From Rhodospirillales bacterium 47_12_T64 (GTDB taxonomy: Bacteria; Pseudomonadota; Alphaproteobacteria; Kiloniellales; Kiloniellaceae): a DNA stretch of 14,319 nucleotides. The stretch spans positions 1-14,319 of the forward strand of contig MABB01000081.1 in the NCBI GenBank assembly GCA_002162915.1. The letters are read 5' to 3'. Under the pieces are notes generated by a model, which did no database searches, had not been told where the DNA came from, and worked only from the letters and a program-made list of their open reading frames with translations. This document shows positions 1 through 6,755 of the stretch, in pieces; positions within the stretch are counted from its first letter, which is position 1, and each line of letters starts with the position of its first letter. Position numbers and translations under genes: made by a program.

Positions 1-1
1 T

Positions 2-1078
2 GTGCTCAAGCCTCTAAAAGGGGCCTATGATACAATGCTCAAAGCCCGGCATGAGCGGGGAACCCTTGAGCTTGATATTCCTGAATTTCAGGTAAAAATG
101 GACGCACAAGGCGAAGTGACCGACATCGTTAAACGAGATCGCCTCGATAGCCACAAACTCATCGAAGAGTTCATGATCATGGCCAATGTTGCTTCGGCTA
201 TTGAGCTTGAAAGTCGTCAACTCCCCTGCATGTACCGCGTACACGAAGCACCGGATCCCGTGAAGATCGAGGGCCTTGCTGATAGCTTACATGGCATGGG
301 CATAAAATTCGCCAAAGGGCAGGTCATACGCCCTAAAGTACTAACTCAGGTTCTCGAACGAACGGCAGACTTGCCAGAGGCCAAGCTGGTCAACGAGCTT
401 ATCCTGCGTGCGCAAAGTCAGGCGCGATACGACCCGACCAATCAGGGCCATTTTGGCCTCGCATTAACAAGATATGCCCATTTCACCTCCCCTATCCGGC
501 GCTACTCTGACCTCATGGTTCATCGTGCGTTAATAAGGGGTCTAAAGCTTGGCACTGATGGTCTCACAGCATCAGAAGAAACCAAGTTCAACGATATTGC
601 TGAACATATTTCGGCAACAGAACGCCAATCCGCTGCGGCTGAACGCGATACCATTAATCGCTTCAAAGCTTCATTTTTATCTCAAAAGATTGGCACAATT
701 TTTCCTGGGAAAATCAACGGAGTTCACCGCGCCGGTCTGTTCATTACTTTGGATGAGACAGGCGCAGATGGCCTGGTTCCGATGAGCCAGTTACCCGATG
801 ACTATTATATACACGATGAGAAAAACCACAGCCTGACAGGTCGCCGATGGGGACGTGAATATCACCTTGGTGAAAAGGTAATGGTTCGAATTATGGAATC
901 AAACCCCGTTACTGGCGGTATTGCTCTTCGTATTGTCGAAGGCGATGATGACGATGATTTTCAACGCCCCAAAAATGACAACAAACAAGGCCGGTCATAT
1001 AAACGTGGCGAAAAAACGGGTGGTAAAAAGCCCGGCACTTCGCGCAATAGATCGCAAAACAAACGACCTCGGCGTTAA
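2..1078 (+). CDS. rnr: Ribonuclease R, C-terminal part (5' end outside window)
   Basis: Processive 3'-to-5' exoribonuclease of the RNB (RNase II) family, which degrades structured RNA and takes part in mRNA, rRNA and tmRNA-linked turnover in the cytoplasm. The window holds the last 358 codons. Visible are the C-terminal part of the RNB domain, with the signature YAHFTSPIRRYSDLMVHR at fragment residues 158-175, and one S1 RNA-binding domain at about 229-314. A Lys/Arg-rich tail follows at about 322-358, as is typical of RNase R rather than RNase II. The catalytic Asp cluster lies upstream and cannot be checked. The first in-frame GTG at the edge is internal, because the reading frame runs into the window edge. 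An acidic run (DDDDD) sits between the S1 domain and the basic tail. No convincing terminator follows the stop codon; a 149-bp gap with its own promoter-like sequence precedes the next gene. Confidence 0.96.
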   Translation: MLKPLKGAYDTMLKARHERGTLELDIPEFQVKMDAQGEVTDIVKRDRLDSHKLIEEFMIMANVASAIELESRQLPCMYRVHEAPDPVKIEGLADSLHGMGIKFAKGQVIRPKVLTQVLERTADLPEAKLVNELILRAQSQARYDPTNQGHFGLALTRYAHFTSPIRRYSDLMVHRALIRGLKLGTDGLTASEETKFNDIAEHISATERQSAAAERDTINRFKASFLSQKIGTIFPGKINGVHRAGLFITLDETGADGLVPMSQLPDDYYIHDEKNHSLTGRRWGREYHLGEKVMVRIMESNPVTGGIALRIVEGDDDDDFQRPKNDNKQGRSYKRGEKTGGKKPGTSRNRSQNKRPRR

Positions 1079-1116
1079 CAAAGGCAGTCTTTCACTTAGA
1101 CTAAACATAAGAAAAC

Positions 1117-1146
1117 TTGGAAAGTGCCCTTGCAGTTTGATATAAT
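1117..1146 (+). promoter_or_regulatory. Putative sigma-70-type promoter for the S41 protease gene
   Basis: A -35-like TTGGAA (1117-1122) lies 18 bp upstream of a perfect TATAAT (1141-1146). Transcription would begin near 1153 and give a leader of about 75 nt before the ATG at 1228. The -10 is an exact consensus match and the -35 matches 4 of 6. This is inference from sequence; the gene could also be read through from rnr. Confidence 0.45.
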
Positions 1147-1227
1147 TAAGAAATAAGCTGTTACAATAATTTAGGGCATCATTGCTCGCATATTTATTGT
1201 TAAAACCACGAGTAGGAGAAAGGGTAG

Positions 1228-2850
1228 ATGCCCTTACGCTCATTACAGCATCTGCGCGATCTCAGCCAAAGGCTTGCCTTAAAGGCTGGCGGTTTACTTC
1301 TATTGATTTTCATAACCGCTTGCGCCGCGCCCTTTTCTATTCAGAAAACTGAATATGATCCCAAGATAGCATCCCGACTTTTTACAAATGGTTTCAGTTA
1401 TGTAACTGAATTTTACATAGAGGAAATTGACGTATCCAGATTGGCTTTAGCCGGGATGGATAATCTTTCGACCATAGATCCAGAGCTGGAGATTATTGAC
1501 AGCGGCAACTCTCTGACAGTTACCTATGCCGGTGAACCTGTCTCTCGTTACGGATACCCCTCTACGCTCGACAATAAAGCCTGGGCCCGATTAACCTCAT
1601 CTGTAATATCCGAAGCTGAAACACGTTCCTCAGATTTTCAACATGCCACTGGCGAACAAATCTATCAGGCTGTTTTTGACGGTATACTTGGTGAGTTGGA
1701 TAAATTTTCGCGCTACTCCAGACCAGATCAAGCGAACAACAATCGCGATAACAGGAATGGCTTTGGCGGCCTGGGCATCAGGTATATAAAAGATCCAAAA
1801 GGAGCTCATATTCTTTCTGTAATGGAAAACACTCCGGCAGAATCTGTTGGTTTACAACCAGGTGATATAATTACCAAAGTTGGCAACAAGGATATCAGTC
1901 AGCTCTCTGAAACCTCCATTACACATATGCTCAAAGGGCCAGAAGGATCCAGTGTCAGAATTACAGTTCTTCGCGACCCCGAAAAACCACAGACGCTAAA
2001 CTACGAAATCATTCGTAAACGTATTGTCGTGCAAACCGTGAATTATTCTGCACATGACAACATCGCTTATATTCAAATTTCAGGCTTTAACCGCTCGACA
2101 ACATCAAACATGCGCCGCAAGGTTCGCAAAGCACAAAAAGAAATGGGGAAAGACCTTAAGGGTTACATTCTTGACCTGAGGAATAATGGAGGTGGTTTGC
2201 TACGGGAAGCCGTAAATACTGCCGATCTATTTATATCCAGTGGTCCAATTGTCTCTACCCGTGGCAGGCACCCTGATAGCCATCAATATAGCGCAGCTCA
2301 CAGCCAAGATATTGCCAAAGGCCTGCCGATCATTGTTTTAATTAATTCTTATTCAGCGTCGTCCTCTGAAATTCTGGCCGCAGGCCTTCAGGATTCTGGA
2401 CGCGCAATAATTATTGGCAGTAACTCCTATGGCAAAGGAACAGTGCAAAAAGTACTCCAGCTTCCCAATCGTGCTGAAATAGCTATTACCTGGGCACGCT
2501 TTCATGCTCCGTCAGGGTATGCCATACACAAACGTGGCATTATACCTAACATTTGCACAACAACAGGCGACACGGACACGGTGGATGATGTTATAGCGCT
2601 TTTAAAATCTGGGTCGCTTCCAATTTCCAGCGATATCAGATCATCATCCCCTTCACTTGATGATGAAACAGCTCTCGACAACATAAAATCAAGCTGTCCA
2701 CAAAGTGCTGAACCGTCAGAATTAGAAAGAGATATTGCCGAGTTGCTCCTTTTAAATCCCTCTTTATTTAGCCTCGCAAAAGGGCATTCTTCGCCAGTGA
2801 CTACCGACGTTATCGAGCTAGACCCAAGCCAGCAAAGCAATGCTTTTTAA
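1228..2850 (+). CDS. S41 family carboxyl-terminal processing protease, predicted lipoprotein
   Basis: Predicted periplasmic serine protease of the CtpA/Prc (S41) family, which cleaves envelope proteins near their C termini. The N terminus (residues 1-32) is a lipoprotein signal: a basic start, a LLLLIF hydrophobic run and lipobox ITAC with Cys32. Residue +2 is Ala, which by the usual rule favours the outer membrane. A PDZ domain spans about 178-260 (GLGI, then a GLQPGDII motif). The protease core follows, with LDLRNNGGG at 315-323. The Ser/Lys dyad appears as Ser378 in SASSSE and Lys403 in YGKGTVQ, 25 residues apart as in characterised family members. The start is supported by AGGAG at 1214-1218, 9 nt before the ATG. 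Residues 33-170 and about 445-540 match no domain I recognise. It lies between rnr and rpmG, and its substrate cannot be inferred. Confidence 0.92.
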   Translation: MPLRSLQHLRDLSQRLALKAGGLLLLIFITACAAPFSIQKTEYDPKIASRLFTNGFSYVTEFYIEEIDVSRLALAGMDNLSTIDPELEIIDSGNSLTVTYAGEPVSRYGYPSTLDNKAWARLTSSVISEAETRSSDFQHATGEQIYQAVFDGILGELDKFSRYSRPDQANNNRDNRNGFGGLGIRYIKDPKGAHILSVMENTPAESVGLQPGDIITKVGNKDISQLSETSITHMLKGPEGSSVRITVLRDPEKPQTLNYEIIRKRIVVQTVNYSAHDNIAYIQISGFNRSTTSNMRRKVRKAQKEMGKDLKGYILDLRNNGGGLLREAVNTADLFISSGPIVSTRGRHPDSHQYSAAHSQDIAKGLPIIVLINSYSASSSEILAAGLQDSGRAIIIGSNSYGKGTVQKVLQLPNRAEIAITWARFHAPSGYAIHKRGIIPNICTTTGDTDTVDDVIALLKSGSLPISSDIRSSSPSLDDETALDNIKSSCPQSAEPSELERDIAELLLLNPSLFSLAKGHSSPVTTDVIELDPSQQSNAF

Positions 2851-2889
2851 CTCTCCCCGTAATAAGCAAAGAAAATGTTATTTCAGGGC

Positions 2890-2917
2890 TTGACTTGGGG
2901 GCTCAAAACGTTATGTT
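2890..2917 (+). promoter_or_regulatory. Putative rpmG promoter
   Basis: CTTGACT (TTGACT hexamer 2890-2895) is followed after 16 bp by TATGTT (2912-2917). CTTGAC with a TATGTT-like -10 is a common form of strong housekeeping promoter in alphaproteobacteria. The predicted start near 2923 leaves a leader of about 38 nt before rpmG. It lies 40 bp after the S41 stop codon, so rpmG is probably transcribed independently. Confidence 0.6.
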
Positions 2918-2960
2918 TCGCCCCTGTAATATTCAATACTATCGCGATGAGGATTTCGCA

Positions 2961-3128
2961 ATGGCTAAGCCGGCTACACAACTAATTCGCATGGTAAGCA
3001 CCGCGGACACTGGCTACTTTTATGTAGCTAAGAAAAACCCGCGCACACTTACTGAGAAACTCGAGCTTCGTAAATACGACCCAGTCGCACGCAAGCACGT
3101 TGTTTTCAAAGAAGCGAAAATGAAATAA
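2961..3128 (+). CDS. rpmG: 50S ribosomal protein L33
   Basis: Small structural protein of the large ribosomal subunit near the E site. The 55-residue product begins [20 protein letters not shown] and contains the family core with KKNPRT and [18 protein letters not shown]. It lacks the two Cys pairs of zinc-binding L33 (only non-Cys residues flank the GYFYVAKKN segment), so it is the zinc-independent form usual in proteobacteria. The start at 2961 is chosen over an in-frame upstream GTG/ATG because GAGGA (2949-2953) lies 7 nt upstream and the resulting length fits the family. It has its own promoter-like sequence and is followed 18 nt downstream by a strong intrinsic terminator, so it appears to be a single-gene unit. 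Confidence 0.97.
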   Translation: MAKPATQLIRMVSTADTGYFYVAKKNPRTLTEKLELRKYDPVARKHVVFKEAKMK

Positions 3129-3146
3129 AGCTTTTTTAAAAGCGCA

Positions 3147-3183
3147 CAATAAAAAAGGCCGCTTTATGTGGCCTTTTTTATTG
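3147..3183 (+). terminator. Rho-independent terminator of rpmG
   Basis: Perfect 14-bp inverted repeat: CAATAAAAAAGGCC (3147-3160) and GGCCTTTTTTATTG (3170-3183), with a 9-nt loop (3161-3169). The T run on the right arm makes a classical intrinsic terminator on the + strand. The A run on the left arm means it could also work on the - strand, against transcripts leaving pleD. Confidence 0.9.
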
Positions 3184-3222
3184 TCATAAGAAACAATTTA
3201 ATTACATCAAGTCTTTAGACGT

Positions 3223-3280
3223 TATAATACCAACGGCCCCTGATCTTGCCCCATCCAGATCAGGGGCCGTTGGTATTATA
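3223..3280 (-). terminator. 24-bp perfect hairpin overlapping the pleD stop; probable terminator or mRNA 3' end structure
   Basis: Left arm 3223-3246 and right arm 3257-3280 are exact reverse complements over 24 bp, with a 10-nt loop (3247-3256). The core is GC-rich (CAACGGCCCCTGATCT). The right arm contains the pleD stop codon (3276-3278). Neither strand has a proper T run after the stem (the - strand continues into AACGTC), so it is not a textbook intrinsic terminator. It may stabilise the divK-pleD mRNA 3' end, or block transcription in both directions between the converging rpmG and pleD genes. Confidence 0.6.
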
Positions 3281-4685
3281 TAGTAGCTGTATGCCCTGGA
3301 CGCCCTTGTCCAGAATGCTCAATACACACACAATTTCGACCAATTGACTTTGCTTCGTATAAGGCTGTATCTGCCCTATCCAGCAAACTGTCCGCGATTT
3401 CCATCGGGTCCGATGTTGTCGCCACACCAACTGAGATCGTAATCGTAAGTGGCTCAGAAGTTCCCGGAACTTCGATTGGCTTGTCCCCAACACGCATACG
3501 CAACCTTTCAGCCACCGTAAACGCTTGCTCGGTTGTTGCACTCGGCATCACCACGACGAACTCTTCACCACCGTAGCGCGCCAACATATCAAAATCACGT
3601 ATTGCATCCGTCACGCGCCGGGCAAGGACTTTAAGCACTTCGTCGCCGCTGGCGTGACCAAAGGTATCGTTGACCTGCTTAAAGTGATCTATATCCAGCA
3701 TCAGCGTAGAAACCGGCTTGGCAGTCTCGGCAATCTCCATGATTGCCCTATCGAGGTGCGCGTTCATATAACGACGATTAAACACACCGGTAAGCGGATC
3801 AGTATAGGCCAGAGCAACACTCTTCTTAAGCATGTCCGTCAGACGATGATGGTATCGGCGACGTTTGATTTGCGTCTTACACCGGGCACGCAGTTCGTTT
3901 GGATCAATTGGCTTTATCAGATAGTCGGTTACGCCAATATCCAGCCCCTTAGCCAACTGTGAAAGATTTTCCTCTTCCAGAACCAACAGAATTGGCACAT
4001 GACGCGTCTGTTCATGCGCTCTGAGCTGAGAACAAAGACGCAGGCCATCTTCACCACCGAGATCCAAAGCAACAATAAACAAATCATAACTATTTTCCTG
4101 CCCAAGCTCCAACACTGTCCGCGCCTCACGCGCGTGATCAACCCGGTGGTCCAACTCAGTCAGGAAATTAATAATTTTACTGGCAGTAAGATCATTGGTT
4201 TCTGCCAACAGGATTTTTGCATTCGCAATTGCATCTTCATCATCAGGCTCATTAGAACCAATAGAAGCAAAGCGTGAAGACGCCTCTTGTCGAACACGAA
4301 GCTCATCTGTCATCATTTTCAGGCGAACAAGCGAGCGTACGCGGGCAAAAAGAGCAACGTCGTTTAATGGTTTTGTCAGGAAATCATCAGCACCGACTTC
4401 AAGGCCACGCACACGGTCACTGACCTCGCTCAATGCAGTAACCATTACAACAGGTATGTGCCGCATTTTGGGATTGCTCTTAAGACGACTACACACCTCA
4501 TAGCCGTCCATACCCGGCATCATGACATCCAACAAGATGATGTCAGGCATTTCTTGTGCGGCAATATCAAGTGCAGACTGACCGTCTGAAGCCGTTATAA
4601 CTTCGAAATACTCAGCCATAAGTTTAGCTTCAAGAAGCCGAACGTTAGCAGGTATGTCGTCTACGACCAGTATCCTTGCTGCCAT
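3276..4685 (-). CDS. pleD: Response regulator diguanylate cyclase PleD
   Basis: Makes cyclic di-GMP from two GTP when phosphorylated; in Caulobacter it drives the motile-to-sessile transition. The 469-residue protein has the REC-REC-GGDEF architecture. REC1 has acidic residues D9/D10 and phospho-acceptor D53 (LLDVMMPGMDG), the same number as in Caulobacter PleD. REC2 (about 153-275) is an adaptor-type receiver: the position of the phospho-Asp is Ala206, although KP is kept in YLIKPID. The GGDEF domain carries an intact GGEEF at 372-376 and, five residues before it, the RxxD product-inhibition site (R363-D366). The start is MAARILVVDD, with a weak AAAGAG upstream. It follows divK by 31 nt, the gene order of the Caulobacter divK-pleD operon. 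The stop codon lies in a 24-bp hairpin. Confidence 0.97.
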   Translation of the reverse strand: MAARILVVDDIPANVRLLEAKLMAEYFEVITASDGQSALDIAAQEMPDIILLDVMMPGMDGYEVCSRLKSNPKMRHIPVVMVTALSEVSDRVRGLEVGADDFLTKPLNDVALFARVRSLVRLKMMTDELRVRQEASSRFASIGSNEPDDEDAIANAKILLAETNDLTASKIINFLTELDHRVDHAREARTVLELGQENSYDLFIVALDLGGEDGLRLCSQLRAHEQTRHVPILLVLEEENLSQLAKGLDIGVTDYLIKPIDPNELRARCKTQIKRRRYHHRLTDMLKKSVALAYTDPLTGVFNRRYMNAHLDRAIMEIAETAKPVSTLMLDIDHFKQVNDTFGHASGDEVLKVLARRVTDAIRDFDMLARYGGEEFVVVMPSATTEQAFTVAERLRMRVGDKPIEVPGTSEPLTITISVGVATTSDPMEIADSLLDRADTALYEAKSIGRNCVCIEHSGQGRPGHTATI

Positions 4686-4716
4686 GGATGCTGCACTCTT
4701 TCATTAAAACGCGATA

Positions 4717-5094
4717 TTAGCTTAAGAATCGCTCAACAGTCTCTAAAAACTTCGTTACAGAAATTGGCTTTGGAATATAGGCTTCGCAACCACCTTCACG
4801 AATTTTTTCTTCATCGCCCTTCATAGCAAAAGCTGTAACGGCAATCACAGGTATCGCACGAAGATTATCATCTTCTTTCAGCCATTTGGTTACCTCAAGT
4901 CCAGAAACCTCTGGTAACTGAATATCCATCAGAATCAAATCTGGCTTGTGTGTACGCGCAATGGAAAGCGCTTCCATACCATCCTTTGACTGAAGGATAT
5001 TGTAACCTTGAGCTTCCAGTAAATCGTGGAAAAGCTTCATATTGAGCTCGTTATCTTCGACAACAAGAACCGTTTTTTCGCTATTAGCCTTCAT
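4717..5094 (-). CDS. divK: Single-domain cell-cycle response regulator DivK
   Basis: Stand-alone receiver protein that, in Caulobacter, is phosphorylated by DivJ and dephosphorylated by PleC, and acts through DivL/CckA to lower CtrA activity and set polarity. The 125-residue protein is very close to that family: [20 protein letters not shown], then LILMDIQLP with phospho-acceptor D57, [12 protein letters not shown] and EAYIPKPIS. The start at 5094 ([14 protein letters not shown]) is chosen because AGGA lies 7 nt upstream and it gives the family length. The frame stays open to 5187, but the extra N-terminal residues look non-native. pleD follows after 31 nt. The leader contains an 18-bp palindrome and a CtrA-like half-site. 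The kinase and phosphatase partners are not in the window. Confidence 0.96.
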   Translation of the reverse strand: MKANSEKTVLVVEDNELNMKLFHDLLEAQGYNILQSKDGMEALSIARTHKPDLILMDIQLPEVSGLEVTKWLKEDDNLRAIPVIAVTAFAMKGDEEKIREGGCEAYIPKPISVTKFLETVERFLS

Positions 5095-5124
5095 AAATGA
5101 ATCCTGCAGATGTCTCCTGAAAAA

Positions 5125-5142
5125 CACATGGGGCCCCATGTG
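5125..5142. repeat. 18-bp perfect palindrome in the divK leader
   Basis: CACATGGGGCCCCATGTG reads identically on both strands with no spacer (centre between 5133 and 5134). It lies 31-48 bp upstream of the divK ATG and inside the predicted transcript, just upstream of an AGGAG sequence. As DNA it could be an operator for a dimeric protein. As RNA it could form a short GC-rich hairpin or a self-pairing dimer site. Which of these applies is not decided by the sequence. Confidence 0.75.
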
Positions 5143-5164
5143 CTTCATAATTTGCCTCAGTGAA

Positions 5165-5172
5165 TTAACCAT
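5165..5172 (+). promoter_or_regulatory. CtrA-type half-site upstream of divK
   Basis: TTAACCAT matches the CtrA half-site described for Caulobacter. It sits just downstream of the predicted divK transcription start. A second, degenerate full-site candidate (TTAA-N7-TAAC, 5219-5233) lies just upstream of the -35. CtrA control of divK has been described in Caulobacter. Here the sites are inferred from short motifs in AT-rich DNA and may be chance matches. Confidence 0.35.
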
Positions 5173-5183
5173 AAGCCACCAAA

Positions 5184-5212
5184 ACAATACTCTTGAACGT
5201 CACACTACTCAA
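5184..5212 (-). promoter_or_regulatory. Putative divK-pleD promoter
   Basis: On the minus strand, TTGAGT (5212-5207) is followed after exactly 17 bp by TATTGT (5189-5184). Each hexamer matches the sigma-70 consensus at 4 of 6 positions. Transcription would start near 5177, giving a leader of about 80 nt that includes the 18-bp palindrome. Confidence 0.4.
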
Positions 5213-5386
5213 CTTTAGTTAACATAAGGTAACGGAAATATTGATTAAATTTTTACACAAGACAAATACAGCACCAAATAAATGTGTTAACAATAGTAAA
5301 AATTGAGAATTCTATCTTCTCCCTTTTCCTTCCCTATTTTCATAAGCAATAAATCATTGCTGGTCCATAAACAGGAACTCAAAACA

Positions 5387-5436
5387 AGAACAAAACATTG
5401 TAAAAATCAGAACAAACAGGATATAAAAAGAGAACA
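5387..5436 (+). promoter_or_regulatory. dinB promoter region with three AGAACA repeats at 22-bp spacing
   Basis: TTGTAA (5398-5403) and TATAAA (5422-5427), 18 bp apart, form a plausible promoter ending about 30 bp before dinB. The hexamer AGAACA occurs at 5387-5392, 5409-5414 and 5431-5436. These positions are upstream of the -35, inside the spacer and just after the -10, with an exact period of 22 bp (about two helical turns). The arrangement suggests a regulator binding one face of the promoter. It does not fit the alphaproteobacterial LexA site GTTC-N7-GTTC. Confidence 0.4.
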
Positions 5437-5456
5437 CATTTTTAGCGCGGCAAATC

Positions 5457-6749
5457 ATGGCCTTACTCTGCAGAGACTGTTTTCATTGGCATGAAAAAAC
5501 ACCCTCCCCTGAATCGCGTCTTAAGCGATGCCCCAACTGCCAATCTCCTCGCATCCTAAGTCACCCTGAACTTGGTGATTTAACCATGGCACATCTCGAT
5601 TGTGATGCATTTTATGCAAGCGTTGAAAAGCGTGATAATCCTGAATTACGAGATAAACCGGTTATTATTGGCGGTGGCCAGCGTGGCGTTGTCGCTACTG
5701 CCTGCTATCTTGCCAGACTTTATGGTGTTAGATCCGCAATGCCAATGTTTAAAGCTCTCCAAGCCTGCCCAAAGGCTGTTGTGGTAAAGCCCAATATGAG
5801 TAAATACAAAGAGGCCGGTTTAAAAGTAAGATCGATGATGCAAGAACTTACTCCGCTAGTAGAGCCTCTATCCATTGACGAGGCTTTTTTGGACATGACA
5901 GGAACCAAACGTCTGCATGGACACTGCGCTGCGATAACAATAGCCAAACTTGTAAAGAAAATCGAAGAAGAGGTCGGAATATCTGCATCCGTTGGTCTAA
6001 GCTACAACAAATCCATGGCAAAGATAGCTTCTGACTTAGACAAACCACGCGGCTTCTCAATATTAGGGGAAAGTGATACCCGGGATTTTCTAAAGGAACA
6101 ACCCGTTCGTCTGATCTGGGGTGTCGGTAAAAGCCTTGAAAGAAGCCTTCACCGTGACGGCTTACGCCAGATCAAGGATCTTCTTCCCTATAGTGAAGAA
6201 GAACTTATGAAGAAATACGGCCTAATGGGGAAAAGATTATATCACTTTATTCGAGGTGAAGACGGCCGATCTGTAAACCCAACTTCGCCGACCAAGAGTA
6301 TCTCCAACGAAACCACCTTTAATGAAGATATCGGAGATTTCGAAAAACTATCTGATATCCTTTGGTCCCTAAGCGAGAATGTTTCGGCAAACTTAAAGAG
6401 AAAAAAATATGCAGCAAAAACGATAAACCTTAAATTAAAGACAGGCGACTTCAGGCAAATATCACGTAGTCGTAAGTCCTTTGCTCCGACCCAACTAGCA
6501 GAAGAAATTTATCAAATCACTCTGCCGCTCCTGAAAGAGCAGTGCAACGGGCAGAGATTTCGCTTAATAGGCGTGGGTGGTAGTGATTTGGTTTCAGACG
6601 AGCTTGCGGACCCACAGGACTTCCTTGATCCCGAAAAGGAGAAACGAAAAAAGATTGAAAGCGCCCTCGATGCTGTACGCAACAAGCTTGGTCAGGAAAG
6701 TATTCAAAAAGGACGCTCCTATAAAGGCCCCGCAAAAAAGAGAGAATAA
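5457..6749 (+). CDS. dinB: DNA polymerase IV with N-terminal zinc-ribbon extension
   Basis: Y-family translesion DNA polymerase, which copies damaged templates at the cost of fidelity. Residues 1-40 form a putative four-Cys zinc ribbon (C5-x2-C8 and C25-x2-C28) ahead of the polymerase, an extension I associate with alphaproteobacterial DinB. The catalytic core follows: D48 in HLDCDAFYASVEKRD, and D141-E142 in LSIDEAFLD. Thumb helix-hairpin-helix sequence (IWGVGKSLERSL) and a little-finger domain to about 370 come next. The C-terminal segment contains QDFLDP, possibly a degenerate clamp-binding motif. The start at 5457 is needed to keep the first Cys pair; no clear Shine-Dalgarno precedes it. 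No LexA box was found. The gene converges on eipB, with 6 nt between the stop codons. Confidence 0.95.
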   Translation: MALLCRDCFHWHEKTPSPESRLKRCPNCQSPRILSHPELGDLTMAHLDCDAFYASVEKRDNPELRDKPVIIGGGQRGVVATACYLARLYGVRSAMPMFKALQACPKAVVVKPNMSKYKEAGLKVRSMMQELTPLVEPLSIDEAFLDMTGTKRLHGHCAAITIAKLVKKIEEEVGISASVGLSYNKSMAKIASDLDKPRGFSILGESDTRDFLKEQPVRLIWGVGKSLERSLHRDGLRQIKDLLPYSEEELMKKYGLMGKRLYHFIRGEDGRSVNPTSPTKSISNETTFNEDIGDFEKLSDILWSLSENVSANLKRKKYAAKTINLKLKTGDFRQISRSRKSFAPTQLAEEIYQITLPLLKEQCNGQRFRLIGVGGSDLVSDELADPQDFLDPEKEKRKKIESALDAVRNKLGQESIQKGRSYKGPAKKRE

Positions 6750-6755
6750 CTCCCC

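Larger units (their letters stand above)
5095..5456. other. Divergent control region between divK and dinB (362 bp)
   Basis: AT-rich non-coding stretch between two divergent genes. It contains, from left to right, the divK ribosome binding sites, an 18-bp palindrome, a CtrA-type half-site, a divK promoter candidate, a second degenerate CtrA-like site (5219-5233), and the dinB promoter candidate with its periodic AGAACA motif. Short open frames here have no sign of being coding. No tRNA or ncRNA was recognised. Confidence 0.7.

Noticed and set aside
1086-1104. AGTCT...AGACT hairpin after rnr as terminator
   Set aside because: The stem is only 5 bp and no T run follows.
2895-2960. Longer rpmG starting upstream at 2895
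   Set aside because: It would overlap the promoter -35/-10 region and add 22 residues foreign to L33; the ATG at 2961 has GAGGA at normal spacing.
3525-3962. 145-codon + strand frame inside pleD
   Set aside because: It is antisense to a fully conserved PleD coding region, has no recognisable protein pattern and no ribosome binding context.
5095-5187. N-terminal extension of DivK by 31 residues from an upstream ATG
   Set aside because: The DivK family is about 120-130 residues; the extension covers the palindrome and promoter-proximal leader, and the internal ATG at 5094 has a good AGGA.
5375-5391. GAAC-N9-GAAC upstream of dinB as a LexA (SOS) box
   Set aside because: The alphaproteobacterial LexA site is GTTC-N7-GTTC; spacing here is 9, and the other GAAC copies are 18 apart. 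No N7 pair was found in the region.
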